DNA from: Cladocopium goreaui
Lineage: Eukaryota > Sar > Dinophyceae > Suessiales > Symbiodiniaceae
Assembly: GCA_947184155.2 (NCBI GenBank)
Contig: CAMXCT020000335.1
Span: 1,482,992 to 1,546,991 of the forward strand
Reading direction: 5' to 3'
Length of the DNA: 64,000 nucleotides
In this document: positions 19,583 to 28,300 of the stretch, one piece after another
Numbering within the stretch: position 1 is the first letter of the stretch
Layout of the letters: the number at the start of each line of letters is the position of its first letter
Made by a program: the position numbers and the translations under genes
The notes under the pieces: model-generated
The model's input: the letters and a program-made list of their open reading frames with translations, nothing else
What the model was told of the DNA's origin: nothing
Databases searched by the model: none

Positions 19583-19707
19583 AGGCCTTAGACCTGAAGC
19601 GCCTGGGTCAAGCATTGGGTGTTGGGGGCCTCAGACCTTGGCATTTTTTGGCCACTGGTAGCGATGAATATTGGAGGAAACATAGTTTTCTTCAGGTCAA
19701 GGCCTAA
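19583..19707. repeat. Inverted repeat AGGCCTTAGACCTGAAG
   Basis: AGGCCTTAGACCTGAAG near 19,587 pairs with CTTCAGGTCAAGGCCTA near 19,692 with one mismatch, enclosing about 90 bp of GC-richer sequence. It may be a small TIR element. Confidence 0.45.
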
Positions 19708-20009
19708 TCGAAGGAAGTTTAGAAGTCAAACTTCCGACAATATGGACAGCCATCCGTGATTCACAACAACCAGCCTTTCCTATATAGGTTTCCTATTTTT
19801 GAAACTTCCGCCACCGCCTTGTGCGGTACTACTGGTATCATTCTAAAAGAAAATACTGTAGTTCATACAATAATATTTTATATATTTCAGGTCAATATAC
19901 CATAATATCATAAAAATAGTAATTGACGTGAAGATAATTGAAGACTATTTTTCCAAAAAAAATACTTTACTTCGTGTGATCCCCACTATGACATTTATAC
20001 ATGTTCTTA

Positions 20010-20356
20010 CTGGCACATCTTCTGGCATTCTATCTGACATATCTTCTGACATTCTATCTTCTGGCATATCTTCTATCTGGCATATCTTCTGGCATTCTAT
20101 CTGGCAAATCTTCTGGCATTCTATCTGGCATATCTTCTGGCATTCATATCTTCTGGCATTCTATCTGGCATATCTTCTGGCATATATTCTGACATATCTT
20201 CTGGCATTCTATCTGGCATTCTATCTGGCATATCTATCTGGCATTCTTCTGGCATATCTTCTGGCAAATATCTTCTGGCATATCTATCTGGCATATCTTC
20301 TGGCATATTTTCTGGCATTCTACCTGGCAAATCTTCTGGCACTCTATCTGACATTT
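20010..20356. repeat. ATCTTCTGGCATTCTATCTGGC satellite
   Basis: Tandem units of ATCTTCTGGCAT and CTATCTGGCAT are read as pseudo-open frames on both strands. No gene. Confidence 0.85.
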
Positions 20357-20369
20357 TATCTTCCTACAT

Positions 20370-20569
20370 GAGGTCCGGCAGGGAACACTTGGCGTGGATA
20401 CTCGCGGTTGAGGTCCGGCAGGGAACACTTGGCATGGATACTCGCGGTTGAGGTCCGGCAGGGAACACTGGGCGTGGATGGTCGTGGTTGAGGTCCGGCA
20501 GGGAACACTGGGCGTGGATGGTCGTGGTTGAGGTCCCGCAGAGAACACTGTGGATCGCGGGTCGCAGTT
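20370..20569. repeat. 40-bp tandem repeat, five units
   Basis: GAGGTCCGGCAGGGAACAC starts units at 20,370, 20,410, 20,450, 20,490 and 20,530; the period is exactly 40 and the last unit is diverged. Confidence 0.9.
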
Positions 20570-20662
20570 GGACGAGGACGACGAGGACGACAAGGATGAC
20601 AAGGAGGACGAAGAGGACGAGGAGGAGAGGAGGAGGAGGAGGACGAGGCAGGAGGAGGCAAC
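20570..20662. repeat. GACGAG/GAGGAG purine-rich microsatellite
   Basis: GACGAGGACGA and GAGGAGGAG units follow the 40-bp array directly. Confidence 0.8.
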
Positions 20663-21420
20663 TGACATAAAATCTAACAACCCTCACCTGGCAGGTGGGG
20701 AATAATCATGCTTAAAAAATAAAATAAAATATGTGATGTATGCTGTCACCATAGGCTATAAATAATTTATTTTTTTTGTTTCCATTGCATGGTGCCACCA
20801 ACGCCATACTGGAATAGCAATTGGATCGTTCAAGTTGCTGCCACCAATGGCCTTTGGGCTATAGGGATAGTCATCCCGCTGTATCCAAAAATTCTGAGCC
20901 ATCAAATACCAGCATTACATCATTATGGAATGTTTCAAGATGGTAAAGAATGGGGAATCATTAAAAAAAAGTGTGTGTATGTGTGTGTGTTTAATCCTGA
21001 TTAAAAATGAGCAGTGGTTGCTGAACCCCTCTTGGTTGATGATTGGTTTAAGTGTGCAATTATCTAATTAATCGAGGATTGTGACAGCCCACAATGAGAA
21101 TACCTATTCACATGGCTCAAGCATTGTAAGTGCCATTTTTATTGGGAAACATCGACATAGAACTGACCAGTTACGCATAAAAAGCAACGAAATACAAGGT
21201 AATGTTACGCGCAAACCCCCAGTTCGCCCACACAACTGTTAAGGGGATATTGCAGGGAGTGTCAAACTTTACATTCAACAGAGTTTCTAGGGAACCATAA
21301 AATCCCCATCCCCTATGAACTTTACATTCAAAGCGAATATTCAACATGATTCAACAGAGTTTCTAGGGAATCACCAAATCCGCACCCCCGTTGAATTTAT
21401 ATTCAAGGGAATTTTCAAGG

Positions 21421-21458
21421 AGTTTAGGGTTTAAGGTTTTAGGGTTTAGGGTTTAGGG

Positions 21459-21459
<1 letters not shown>
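21421..21459 (+). repeat. Interstitial telomere-type TTTAGGG repeats
   Basis: Five units, some with one extra or missing base, run as GTTTAGGGTTT...GGTTTAGGGT. TTTAGGG is the plant-type telomere unit also known from dinoflagellates. Confidence 0.8.
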
Positions 21460-21494
<35 letters not shown>

Positions 21495-21582
21495 GCAGGA
21501 GGAGGAGGATGATGATGAGGATGAGGATGATGAAGAGGATGATGAGGGTGATGAGGGTGGTGATGATGATGATGATGATGTT
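21457..21582. repeat. GAT trinucleotide microsatellite
   Basis: GATGATGAT with GAG-containing variants directly follows the telomere-type units. Confidence 0.85.
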
Positions 21583-21807
21583 GTAACATTCAACGCACAG
21601 GTAGCCTGAGCTGTGCGTTGCAAGATGAAAGCCAAGATCACAGACATGTGCATTTTGTCGTTCAAAACACAGTTTTTTTTGTTTTTTGATCTTCGGGGAC
21701 GTCGTCGACATAGGCGCGGGCAAACTGGGGGTTTGCCCGTAATGTTAGTAAAGCAATAGTGTAAACTATCCCCAAAATTACCATAAATGGGCGGTATAGA
21801 CCATGAA

Positions 21808-21930
21808 ACTAGGTCAATCTTGCATGAGAAGAAACTCATCCTTTATTCTTTTGATATCAGTGGGATTATCTACTAATTAACCAGCTACGAATTTTCAATT
21901 TTTTGCGGGGTATCTGGCTGATTGGCCATG
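21808..21930. mobile_element. Repeat family F, copy 3
   Basis: Uninterrupted copy ending GCGGGGTATCTGGCTGATTG and GCCATG, similar to copies 1 and 2. Confidence 0.65.
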
Positions 21931-22290
21931 TTTAAGTCTGGAGTGAACCCCCAGACTTGGGCTAAAAGAGGCTAAAAGAGTTGAGTGTGGGTCAAGATAT
22001 TCCATAAGGTTTATGATTGTTTTACTAACATTGTTCAAGAATCAACTTAGCCATTATTCACTAACCATATTACTAATGTTTTACTAACATCAGTTTACTA
22101 ACATTATTTACTAGGTTTCAATATTCGCCATTTGTTCACCTGTCGAAGTTCCCACCGCCGAAATTTTGCCGAGGAAAATTCCACGATCTTGGAACTGGGC
22201 ATGGGTTGGCGACTCAGTTCGGAAGGGTTCCGTGAAAGCCGGAAAAATGGGATGGGAACCGACTGATGCAGGCTACATTGTGGTACAGCT

Positions 22291-22416
22291 TACAAGGTGG
22301 TGCCCCCATAGTTATAAGTTGGTTTATAATCCCCATTAACTATCGATATAACTCCCATAAACCCTAGTTATTGGACTTATAAACCAACTTAGCTAACTAT
22401 GGGGCACCACCTTGTA
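22291..22416. mobile_element. MITE family B, copy 2
   Basis: TACAAGGTGGTGCCCCCATAG at the left and its inverse ending GGCACCACCTTGTA at the right, with GTTGGTTTATAA arms. Confidence 0.8.
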
Positions 22417-22448
22417 CGAATGCTGATACTCTCTTGCTTTTGTGCAGG

Positions 22449-22745
22449 GACCTTTCTCGCGTCATCAAGTCACTCAGGCTTGGTATTCCAGATTCTTTGT
22501 GATCTTTTACCTGTTGGTTCACTGCATGACTGAAGCTGCAATCCGGAAGCCGTAAATCTAGATGCTGCAGGAGGCTGGCTAGAACAGGTTTGAAAGAGGT
22601 TACGGCGAAGGAGTTCAAGATGCGCGGGCATTTTTTCCATGAGCGAAAACGGGCTTACAAATGGCACCTCAAGCGCTGCGGCCTGCCCACAGAAGAGCAG
22701 AAGTGCCCAGCATTGGCTGAACCGCGAAAAAAGGCAGAGAAGTAA
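22449..22745 (+). pseudogene. Possible degraded exon, unknown
   Basis: A splice-acceptor-like TTTTGTGCAG ends at 22,447. In the following frame DLSRVIKSLRLGIPDSL is read, then two stops, then from 22,530 a clean frame with KEVTAKEFKMRGHFFHERK and RAYKWHLKRCGLPTEEQK to a stop at 22,743-22,745. The Lys/Arg/His-rich part looks like real protein and the region is richer in GC than its flanks. I do not recognise the family. It may be a host gene remnant or a retroelement piece. Confidence 0.3.
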
Positions 22746-23129
22746 CAGAAAGGACAGGGTTCCTCATCTTGATGAATCTGTGTCTTTCCTCATTGATCTT
22801 TATATTATTATACCATATAGTATGCCCTGAAGTGTCTAGGTTTTTGGCCGGTAGCATCTCAGCTTTGTGAAGGGCCTAAGTAGCCCTCAAAACGATACTG
22901 CATGGTTGCTTTCAGTTACTGGTTTCTGTCCGAATTTGAATTGCTGGATGGTGATGACAGTTGGATTCTGTTATGACACCACTTTGATACGTAATTGGTG
23001 GAATTGGCCAGCTGGACTTTATCGTATCTCCGGATCTAAAAAGATTGCAAATGTATCGTCAAGGGTTCACACTTCAGCGGAGCCTATGGCCGAAAAAACT
23101 CAGAATGTGGCTTCGCTGACAACTGCATT

Positions 23130-23234
23130 TGGTTGGTGGTTTGGAACATTTGGATTATTTTCCATTAAGGTGGGAATTTCATCATCCCAACTGACTTTCA
23201 TATTTTTCAGAGGGGTAGGTCAACCACCAACTAG
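23130..23234. mobile_element. MITE family D, copy 4
   Basis: TGGTTGGTGGTTTGGAAC at the left, GTCAACCACCAACTAG at the right. Confidence 0.7.
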
Positions 23235-23322
23235 GTAATGTTGGTAAAACAATGATATAATGGGATAATCAATTATAAAACATATTATATATATATATAG
23301 CATGGTTAATATTAAATAATGA

Positions 23323-23428
23323 TACCCTCTGGTAATTTAACATAGCTATTGAAAATGGCCATAGAAATAGTGGATTTTCCCATGAAAAATGGTGATTTTC
23401 TATAGCTACGTTAGTTTACCAGAGGGTA
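23323..23428. mobile_element. MITE family A, copy 3
   Basis: Complete copy with TACCCTCTGGTAA and TTACCAGAGGGTA ends. Family-G-like GGTAAAACAATG pieces flank it on both sides (23,241 and 23,438), so it may have inserted into a G element. Confidence 0.8.
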
Positions 23429-23589
23429 TATAATGTGGGTAAAACAATGCCATAAACCATTGGTTTCACCCAACTGGTTCAACCAAAGCCACCGAGAGGG
23501 GCAACCTTTTTTGGACCATCGGGTGGCTGCCAGAAATCATGGGGGATTCATTCAACATCGAAAGGTCCCCTTGCGATAATGATGATGTT

Positions 23590-23693
23590 TACCCTCTGGT
23601 AAACTAACGTAACTATGGAAAATCACCATTTTTTGTGGATAAATCCACTATAAATAGCAAATTTCAATAGCTATGTTAGTTTACCAGAGGGTA
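23590..23693. mobile_element. MITE family A, copy 4
   Basis: Complete copy, opposite orientation of the core relative to copy 3, ending just before the TIR DNA transposon. Confidence 0.8.
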
Positions 23694-23709
23694 AAGGGCT
23701 TCCAGAAAC

Positions 23710-23767
23710 TAGGCAACCGGTTGACTCGGCGCCCTTGTAAGGGTGACGAATTTGAAATTGTCATTTT
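23710..23767. repeat. Left terminal inverted repeat of the transposon
   Basis: It pairs with 28,033-28,091 over about 58 bp with one or two single-base gaps; the best-conserved part is CGGCGCCCTTG at 23,727-23,737. Confidence 0.8.
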
Positions 23768-24006
23768 TGAGGGGAAGAGAGAAAATGCTGGTATTTGCAG
23801 GAGTCGTCAAAAAATGTGTACAAAATGGACATTGATTTCGATTGGCAGGCGTGTGACTCAAGAGTGAAAATTTGAATTTCGCCTGCGCGGTGATTCGATT
23901 TTTCTCTTCAAGGGTGAAAAAAAACATTAGAATTTTATGATTTTGAGTCATCCAAATCACATCAATCAAGGCGGTATTCAATCCTCTTTTTTTCCACTTT
24001 TCGAAG

Positions 24007-24384
24007 TTAGCGGTGCCAGAGCGCTTGTGGCAGTGCTGATGCTACAGTCTGTAACAAGGCAGCGTTGTGACGCCAAGTCCAGCTGTAAGCATAACTGTAC
24101 CGTTTTTGGTACACCTGTTGTTTCTTTTTGTGGAGCATGGATTGAGGTCGCCATTTTTTTAAGTGTTTCCAAGTGCCATCAAGTTGTTGAGTTCCAGCGA
24201 TAATGGTTCTAGATGATTTACCCCACAAACGACCCCGAAAATGATAAGTCTTAGTGAAGATATTCTGTTTGTGGTTGACCTGGGCTACCTTGAACCTTTT
24301 TTGGGGATAGTCTTGCTCACACGTCGCTGCGAAACCTCTGGCCCCATCTGCTGTGACAATACTACTGCTAGGGACAAGCCTCAA
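24007..24384 (-). pseudogene. DDE transposase, C-terminal part
   Basis: In this frame SSIVTADGARGFAATCE carries the probable second catalytic Asp, followed by KVAQVNHKQNIFTK and AGTQQLDGTWKHLKKW. That order (T-D-G-x-x-G-F, V-N-H, then a residue before x-x-W-x-x-L-K) fits the ISXO2/IS1595 type, where the third acid is normally Glu; here Asp stands in its place. The segment is separated from the N-terminal part by two frame changes, with a middle piece at 24,536-24,727 (RILGLMCRMTGALLMRPLPL) in the third frame. As read, no intact transposase can be made. Confidence 0.6.
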
Positions 24385-24535
24385 GAGATCCGTGCCCGTG
24401 ACCTCTGAGCGCGACTCCTGCGGCGGACGTGCTTTCCTTGGCCAGCGTCAGAGGAAAATGAAAAAGAAAGCGCGCAATGAGAAACTGATTCTGACATGGT
24501 TGTGGCTCAGCAAACATTACATTCAACAAAACATG

Positions 24536-24727
24536 TCATGTAATTTCATCGGGTATCGGAGGTACCAACTTCAATGGCAAAGGTCGCATCAGCAGAGCTC
24601 CGGTCATGCGGCACATCAAGCCCAGAATGCGAATGTGAATCTGGAAGTACTTGGGGACTTTGCGGGTGTTGTGTGCTTTTTTCCACGCTTGGATCTTGTT
24701 GTGCCAGGTGGAAGATTTTGAGCTCAC
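24536..24727 (-). pseudogene. DDE transposase, middle piece
   Basis: A short minus-strand frame lies between the N- and C-terminal pieces and contains ILGLMCRMTGALLMRPLPL, resembling the segment between the first and second catalytic Asp of dinoflagellate ISXO2-like transposases. It has its own frame, then a stop. Confidence 0.4.
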
Positions 24728-24758
24728 CTCAGGCGTCGATTATATTATCTTGGAGACA

Positions 24759-25745
24759 CTAGATTGTCATGATAATAGAGAGTTTGGCCAAATGGAGAGT
24801 ACGTGTCTCACTGAAGCAAAAAAAAAGTTTGATCCAGGAAACATACATCTTGCCAATTCCCGTGCCATCTATTTCATACACGTTTTGCGGGAGCAGAGAA
24901 CTAGGCAATCTTTCTGCACCAGTGGACTGTTTGCGCGCAATGTCCCCTGTTTTCTCCGTCAAGAAGTCCAAGAGAGAATTGGCTGCGTAGCGACTACAAA
25001 GAACACGGCATGCAACTTCCCGTGCGCTAGGAGGTGAACGAGAGGCATGAATCCACATCGAAATAATTTCATCAACTTGCTCGAGAGTCAATGTTCTGCA
25101 CTTTTCCCACGGCCAAGGCCCCGTTCTCACAACATTCAATCTGTGGCGGCATTGTTGCTCTCCACAGCGTACCACATAATGTCCATATTTGTAGTACTTC
25201 TCGGACACGTGGTGACGGCCCTGATTTTTCCCTTTGACAAACTCTAACTTTTTGCTGTATCTTCCGTACTGACATTTCTGGCACGCTTTGGGCAAACGAA
25301 ACAATCCGCAGGACAAGTTTCGTTCCCAAACTTCCTGCGCAGAAGCAGTGGCCTTTTGCACTTGCATTTCCAAATTTTTCTTTGTTTTCTCCACATACGA
25401 AGCCCTCTCTTTTCTTTCTCGCAAGCGTTTCTGCTTGCTTGTGACTCCAGTGTATTTTTTTGTTCTGCTTTCTTTCTGTGCTTCTTGAGTTCTCGGACCA
25501 AATCGAACTGGACGTCTTCCAGTCTGTCTACTTTTTCGACCTTGCTCTTGCAAAAGTTTTTTCACAAGCGCAGCGCCAGGAAACTTGCAAGTGCGAAGAT
25601 CATGGCCATTGGCGCCACAGACTTGGCACTTGTGACCGTGCGCAGGCGATGCACGGAATTTCTGTTGACCAGCAGGTCTCTTCATTGAAACGGCTCTTAA
25701 GTGTTTAAACGCAAGATGGCAAGATGGCATGATGCAAAATGGCAA
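24759..25745 (-). CDS. DDE transposase, N-terminal part with zinc knuckle
   Basis: The 328-codon frame begins with a basic region and a CX2CX4HX4C knuckle (HKCQVCGANGHDLRTCKFPG, about residues 37-56). A basic coiled segment follows, then a Cys-rich module with CQKCQYG and CGEQQCRH (about residues 160-205), a helical region TLTLEQVDEIISMWIHA, and VYEIDGTGIGKMYVS (about residues 291-305) with the likely first catalytic Asp. The Asp-Gly-Thr-Gly context fits ISXO2/IS1595-type transposases. After it the frame runs out and catalysis continues in other frames. It would cut and join the element ends. The start Met could be the one 20 codons downstream (MKRPAGQQKF). Confidence 0.65.
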   Translation of the reverse strand: MPFCIMPSCHLAFKHLRAVSMKRPAGQQKFRASPAHGHKCQVCGANGHDLRTCKFPGAALVKKLLQEQGRKSRQTGRRPVRFGPRTQEAQKESRTKKYTGVTSKQKRLRERKERASYVEKTKKNLEMQVQKATASAQEVWERNLSCGLFRLPKACQKCQYGRYSKKLEFVKGKNQGRHHVSEKYYKYGHYVVRCGEQQCRHRLNVVRTGPWPWEKCRTLTLEQVDEIISMWIHASRSPPSAREVACRVLCSRYAANSLLDFLTEKTGDIARKQSTGAERLPSSLLPQNVYEIDGTGIGKMYVSWIKLFFCFSETRTLHLAKLSIIMTI

Positions 25746-25780
25746 GATGGCAAGATGGCAAGATGGCAGTGTAGCAAACT
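25746..25780. repeat. GCAAGATG short tandem repeat
   Basis: GGCAAGATGGCAAGATGGCAA units lie between the accessory ORF and the transposase of the minus-strand transposon. Confidence 0.7.
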
Positions 25781-25862
25781 AATGTGTAGATCCCATTTTT
25801 TTTAAACCTGTATCGCACATATTCTTTTTCTGTCCAACCGTCAAGCTCCTTTGTTATCTAGA

Positions 25863-26114
25863 TCAAAAGTCTTTCTCATCTTTCAGCAACCGAACACTAC
25901 CATCAGCAAGTTCGACACAATTCATCGAAGACCAAACGCCGGCAGCTTCATCAACATCTTCCCATGTCATGCCTGCGGCATCCTGCATCTCCTCAAGCGT
26001 GAACCAACGGTGAGGCAAAAAACCACCGGAGAGTTGTAGCAACGTATCCATAAACCTGGGATGGGCTGCAGACAAAACAAGATCTAGAAACTGTTCTTGT
26101 CTTCGGACATTCAT
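25863..26114 (-). CDS. Small ORF with winged-helix-like C-terminus
   Basis: 83 codons. The C-terminal part (HRWFTLEEMQDAAGMTWEDV then WSSMNCVELADGSVRLL) looks like a winged helix: helix, helix, then a beta-wing ending in a hydrophobic strand. Its ATG overlaps the TGA stop of the preceding minus-strand frame as ATGA, so it may be translated by coupling, or both may once have been one protein separated by a shift. It would suit DNA binding at the transposon ends, which is inference. Confidence 0.4.
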   Translation of the reverse strand: MNVRRQEQFLDLVLSAAHPRFMDTLLQLSGGFLPHRWFTLEEMQDAAGMTWEDVDEAAGVWSSMNCVELADGSVRLLKDEKDF

Positions 26115-26991
26115 TTAAAACAGGGATGAAACACAAGAAAGTCTTCAAGGAAAACCATACAAAGACACCTATCATAGTGAGCTCCCGTGTGATCCAGAGC
26201 GTCCCCAAAATTCGCAGGCACTTGAACTTGCAGAGTTGCAACCATTGCAGGCGGAGGCTGCCATGCTCCGCGTGCACGAACGGACGCAGCTGTTTCGTAA
26301 GGCCCTGAAGATAAAGTGGAGGACAAGGTCATCTGTTGAAATCGGCTCAAATCAATCGAAACATTGCGCACCACAGACGATTCACGAGGACGAACAGGAC
26401 CCCATAGACGAATCTTATCTCGATGCAGCATGTTTGCCCGAATACTCTTCCGAAATGAATCTGCTTTGTGGTGGTCTCCATTGACTGCCAAAGTCTCTGC
26501 CTCACGAAATCCAAGTCTCTGGATAGCTTCCAATGCTCTGCGTTCCAATCCTGCCTTTGTTTGGGCATGAGTCACCATTCCTGCACGTTCAATGACAGCC
26601 CGGCAAAATCTTTCGTGAGCATCGTTGGTGGCAAAGACCGGCACGTGCAACATCGGCAGCAGTCGCTCTTTCAATGGTTGACAACACCAGAGAACAGGAA
26701 TGTCCCCCAAGAGATGAAACGAAAGAGCGTAACCATGTTCACAACGAAGCAACCAAGTCTAAAAAATGGAGAAAAAGCTCTACATGCAATAAAGCTACAA
26801 TGGCTCCAAGCTCACGTGCTAATGTAGCAGCGGGAGAGCCCTGGTCCATCTCATTATACTCAACCTCTAGGTCATGTGGCAACGAGTTCGGTGCAGACGT
26901 CGATGCTGCAGCATTGTCCCTGTCATTCTGTTGAAGCTCTTGTGCAGATGCCACCGAAGCCAGCGGAGCTTGCTCTGGAGAAGATGCCCTG
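26111..26991 (-). CDS. Accessory protein of the TIR transposon, unknown
   Basis: The probable exon starts after an acceptor-like TTTGCAG (minus strand, near 26,991). The first part, in the frame 26,739-26,991, reads as a Ser/Ala/Glu-rich tail with LPHDLEVEYNEMDQGSPAA. It then passes, after a one-base shift near 26,745, into the frame 26,111-26,752 with CEHGYALSFHLLGDIPVLW, FATNDAHERFCRAVIERAG, RALEAIQRLGFREAETLAV and a hydrophobic C-terminus. About 290 residues in all. No domain was recognised. It lies upstream of the transposase on the same strand inside the same TIRs, so it probably belongs to the transposon. Confidence 0.45.
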
Positions 26992-27039
26992 CAAACTTTC
27001 TTTAATGACTTGTGAAAGCAACAATCATCCGCATGTATC

Positions 27040-27195
27040 AATGTAGATACATAGATATATATATATATACATATACATATATACATATATACATATATAC
27101 ATATACATATACATATATATATATTCACATATATACATATACATATCCACACATATAATTTATTTATTACTCTATAGTCTATATATATATATGAA
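27040..27195. repeat. ATATAC microsatellite
   Basis: ACATATATACATAT and TATATATA units lie inside the transposon, upstream of its minus-strand genes. Confidence 0.8.
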
Positions 27196-27714
27196 TATGC
27201 AGCAAAATAAAGCGCAATTCAAAAACCATATTGCAACAAGAAACCTAGACGACACTGCAAGCGGTGAATGCAACTGCAGAGACAACGCGTTGGAATGCAC
27301 TGACCATGGTGACCTGTTGAGATTCTTCATGTCAAAATGAAACAATTCCCCAATAATGATAGTTGAAATGTCAAGTTGTTATATCATCATCACCCCGAAA
27401 AACCAAATCAGCAAATCAATCCATCCATGTCAAATCTTTATATAACATGATGCCCACAGCTCAAACCCTTTGCTATTTGGTACGTGAGATAATTTACGGT
27501 AATGAAAAAAAATATTGAGCGTCAACATTTATAAATCCAAACAAAACAACAAATTTGAACCCAGCTGCTGATTCCTTGCCAATGTCCTCCGCGGAGGTGT
27601 GAAGTGATCCATCGAGATCTAAACAGAGCTGCGGATTTCAGCCCTGATCATATATAAATAAAATCCGACCACGACCAACATAGGTTCACGCAGGAAATCC
27701 GCAAAAAGCGCGTC
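27196..27714. other. Non-coding 5' region of the TIR transposon
   Basis: AT-rich, no open frame of note. By position it could hold the promoter and leader of the minus-strand transcript. Confidence 0.4.
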
Positions 27715-27734
27715 AGACAATGCAAGATGTCAGC

Positions 27735-27945
27735 AACGGCAACCTCTTCTGTAACGTAAAGGAAGTGCTCGATACGAACGTTAACATCCCCCCCCACCCC
27801 CCCTGACGATCATACGACAACAAATGCAACATGTGCCTCTTCCGTACCGTGAGGGAAGCGCTCGACACGAACGTTAACATCCCCCCCCACCCCCCCCTGA
27901 CCATCATACGACAACATATACAACATGTGCCTCTTCCATGTGCAA
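27735..27945. repeat. 93-bp tandem duplication with C-tracts
   Basis: ACGAACGTTAACATCCCC recurs at 27,774 and 27,867 (period 93), each followed by a run of eight C, an A and seven C. A partial third unit starts at about 27,920. The minus strand therefore has paired G-runs able to form G-quadruplexes. Confidence 0.75.
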
Positions 27946-28032
27946 CACGTAAAAAAATAGAAAATTTCAAATCCTATACCCCCATTTCGGAAAACCTCAT
28001 TCTTGAAATTTGCAACCCTTCCACGGGATCGT

Positions 28033-28091
28033 AAATGGCACATCTCAAAATCGACAACCCTTCCAAGGGCGCCGTATCAGCCGCATGCCTA
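28033..28091. repeat. Right terminal inverted repeat of the transposon
   Basis: Inverse partner of 23,710-23,767, with GGGCGCCG at 28,067-28,074 as its best-conserved block. Confidence 0.8.
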
Positions 28092-28300
28092 CAGAAACTA
28101 CCAGAAATCACTAAATGTTTTGGATTTACTAACATTTATGAGCCATCTCTTGGGGTGTTTACCCGTGCTTGGTTGCATCATGAGGCAGTGGAACGGTGGC
28201 CATGCAGATGTTTCTACAATGTCCTTCGGTGAGGACTGGAATCGAAAAAAGGGGCTGAGCTGAAGAATGGGCGGGTTTATTTGCGCTACGATTTTGGGGA

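Larger units (their letters stand above)
21200..21747. mobile_element. 532-bp TIR element with 8-bp target duplication and telomere-type repeats
   Basis: TAATGTTA occurs at 21,200-21,207 and 21,740-21,747. Between them 21,208-21,739 begins CGCGCAAACCCCCAGTTCGC and ends with the inverse of CGGGCAAACCCCCAGTTTGC, a 22-bp TIR with two mismatches. The interior holds two diverged copies of an AACAGAGTTTCTAGGGAA unit, a TTTAGGG array and a GATGAT microsatellite. An 8-bp duplication is typical of hAT-type and some other DNA transposons. No transposase is inside, so it is non-autonomous. Confidence 0.8.
23710..28091 (-). mobile_element. 4.4-kb TIR DNA transposon, IS1595/ISXO2/Merlin-like
   Basis: Left end TAGGCAACCGGTTGACTCGG and the inverse of the right end TAGGCATGCGGCTGATACGG begin inverted repeats of about 58 bp that share CGGCGCCCTTG-AAGGGT. 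The flanks CAGAAAC (23,703-23,709 and 28,092-28,098) form a 7-bp direct repeat, or 9 bp with one mismatch if the ends are set one base inwards; 8-9 bp is the size known for Merlin. Subterminal AAGGGTGA-AATTTGAA copies lie inside the left end (23,850-23,935) and one inside the right end. All coding is on the minus strand: an accessory protein, a small winged-helix-like ORF and a DDE transposase broken in two places. Confidence 0.8.

Noticed and set aside
20234-20687. Ser- and Arg-rich frames over the 40-bp repeat
   Set aside because: Period-40 tandem repeat and purine-rich microsatellite explain them.
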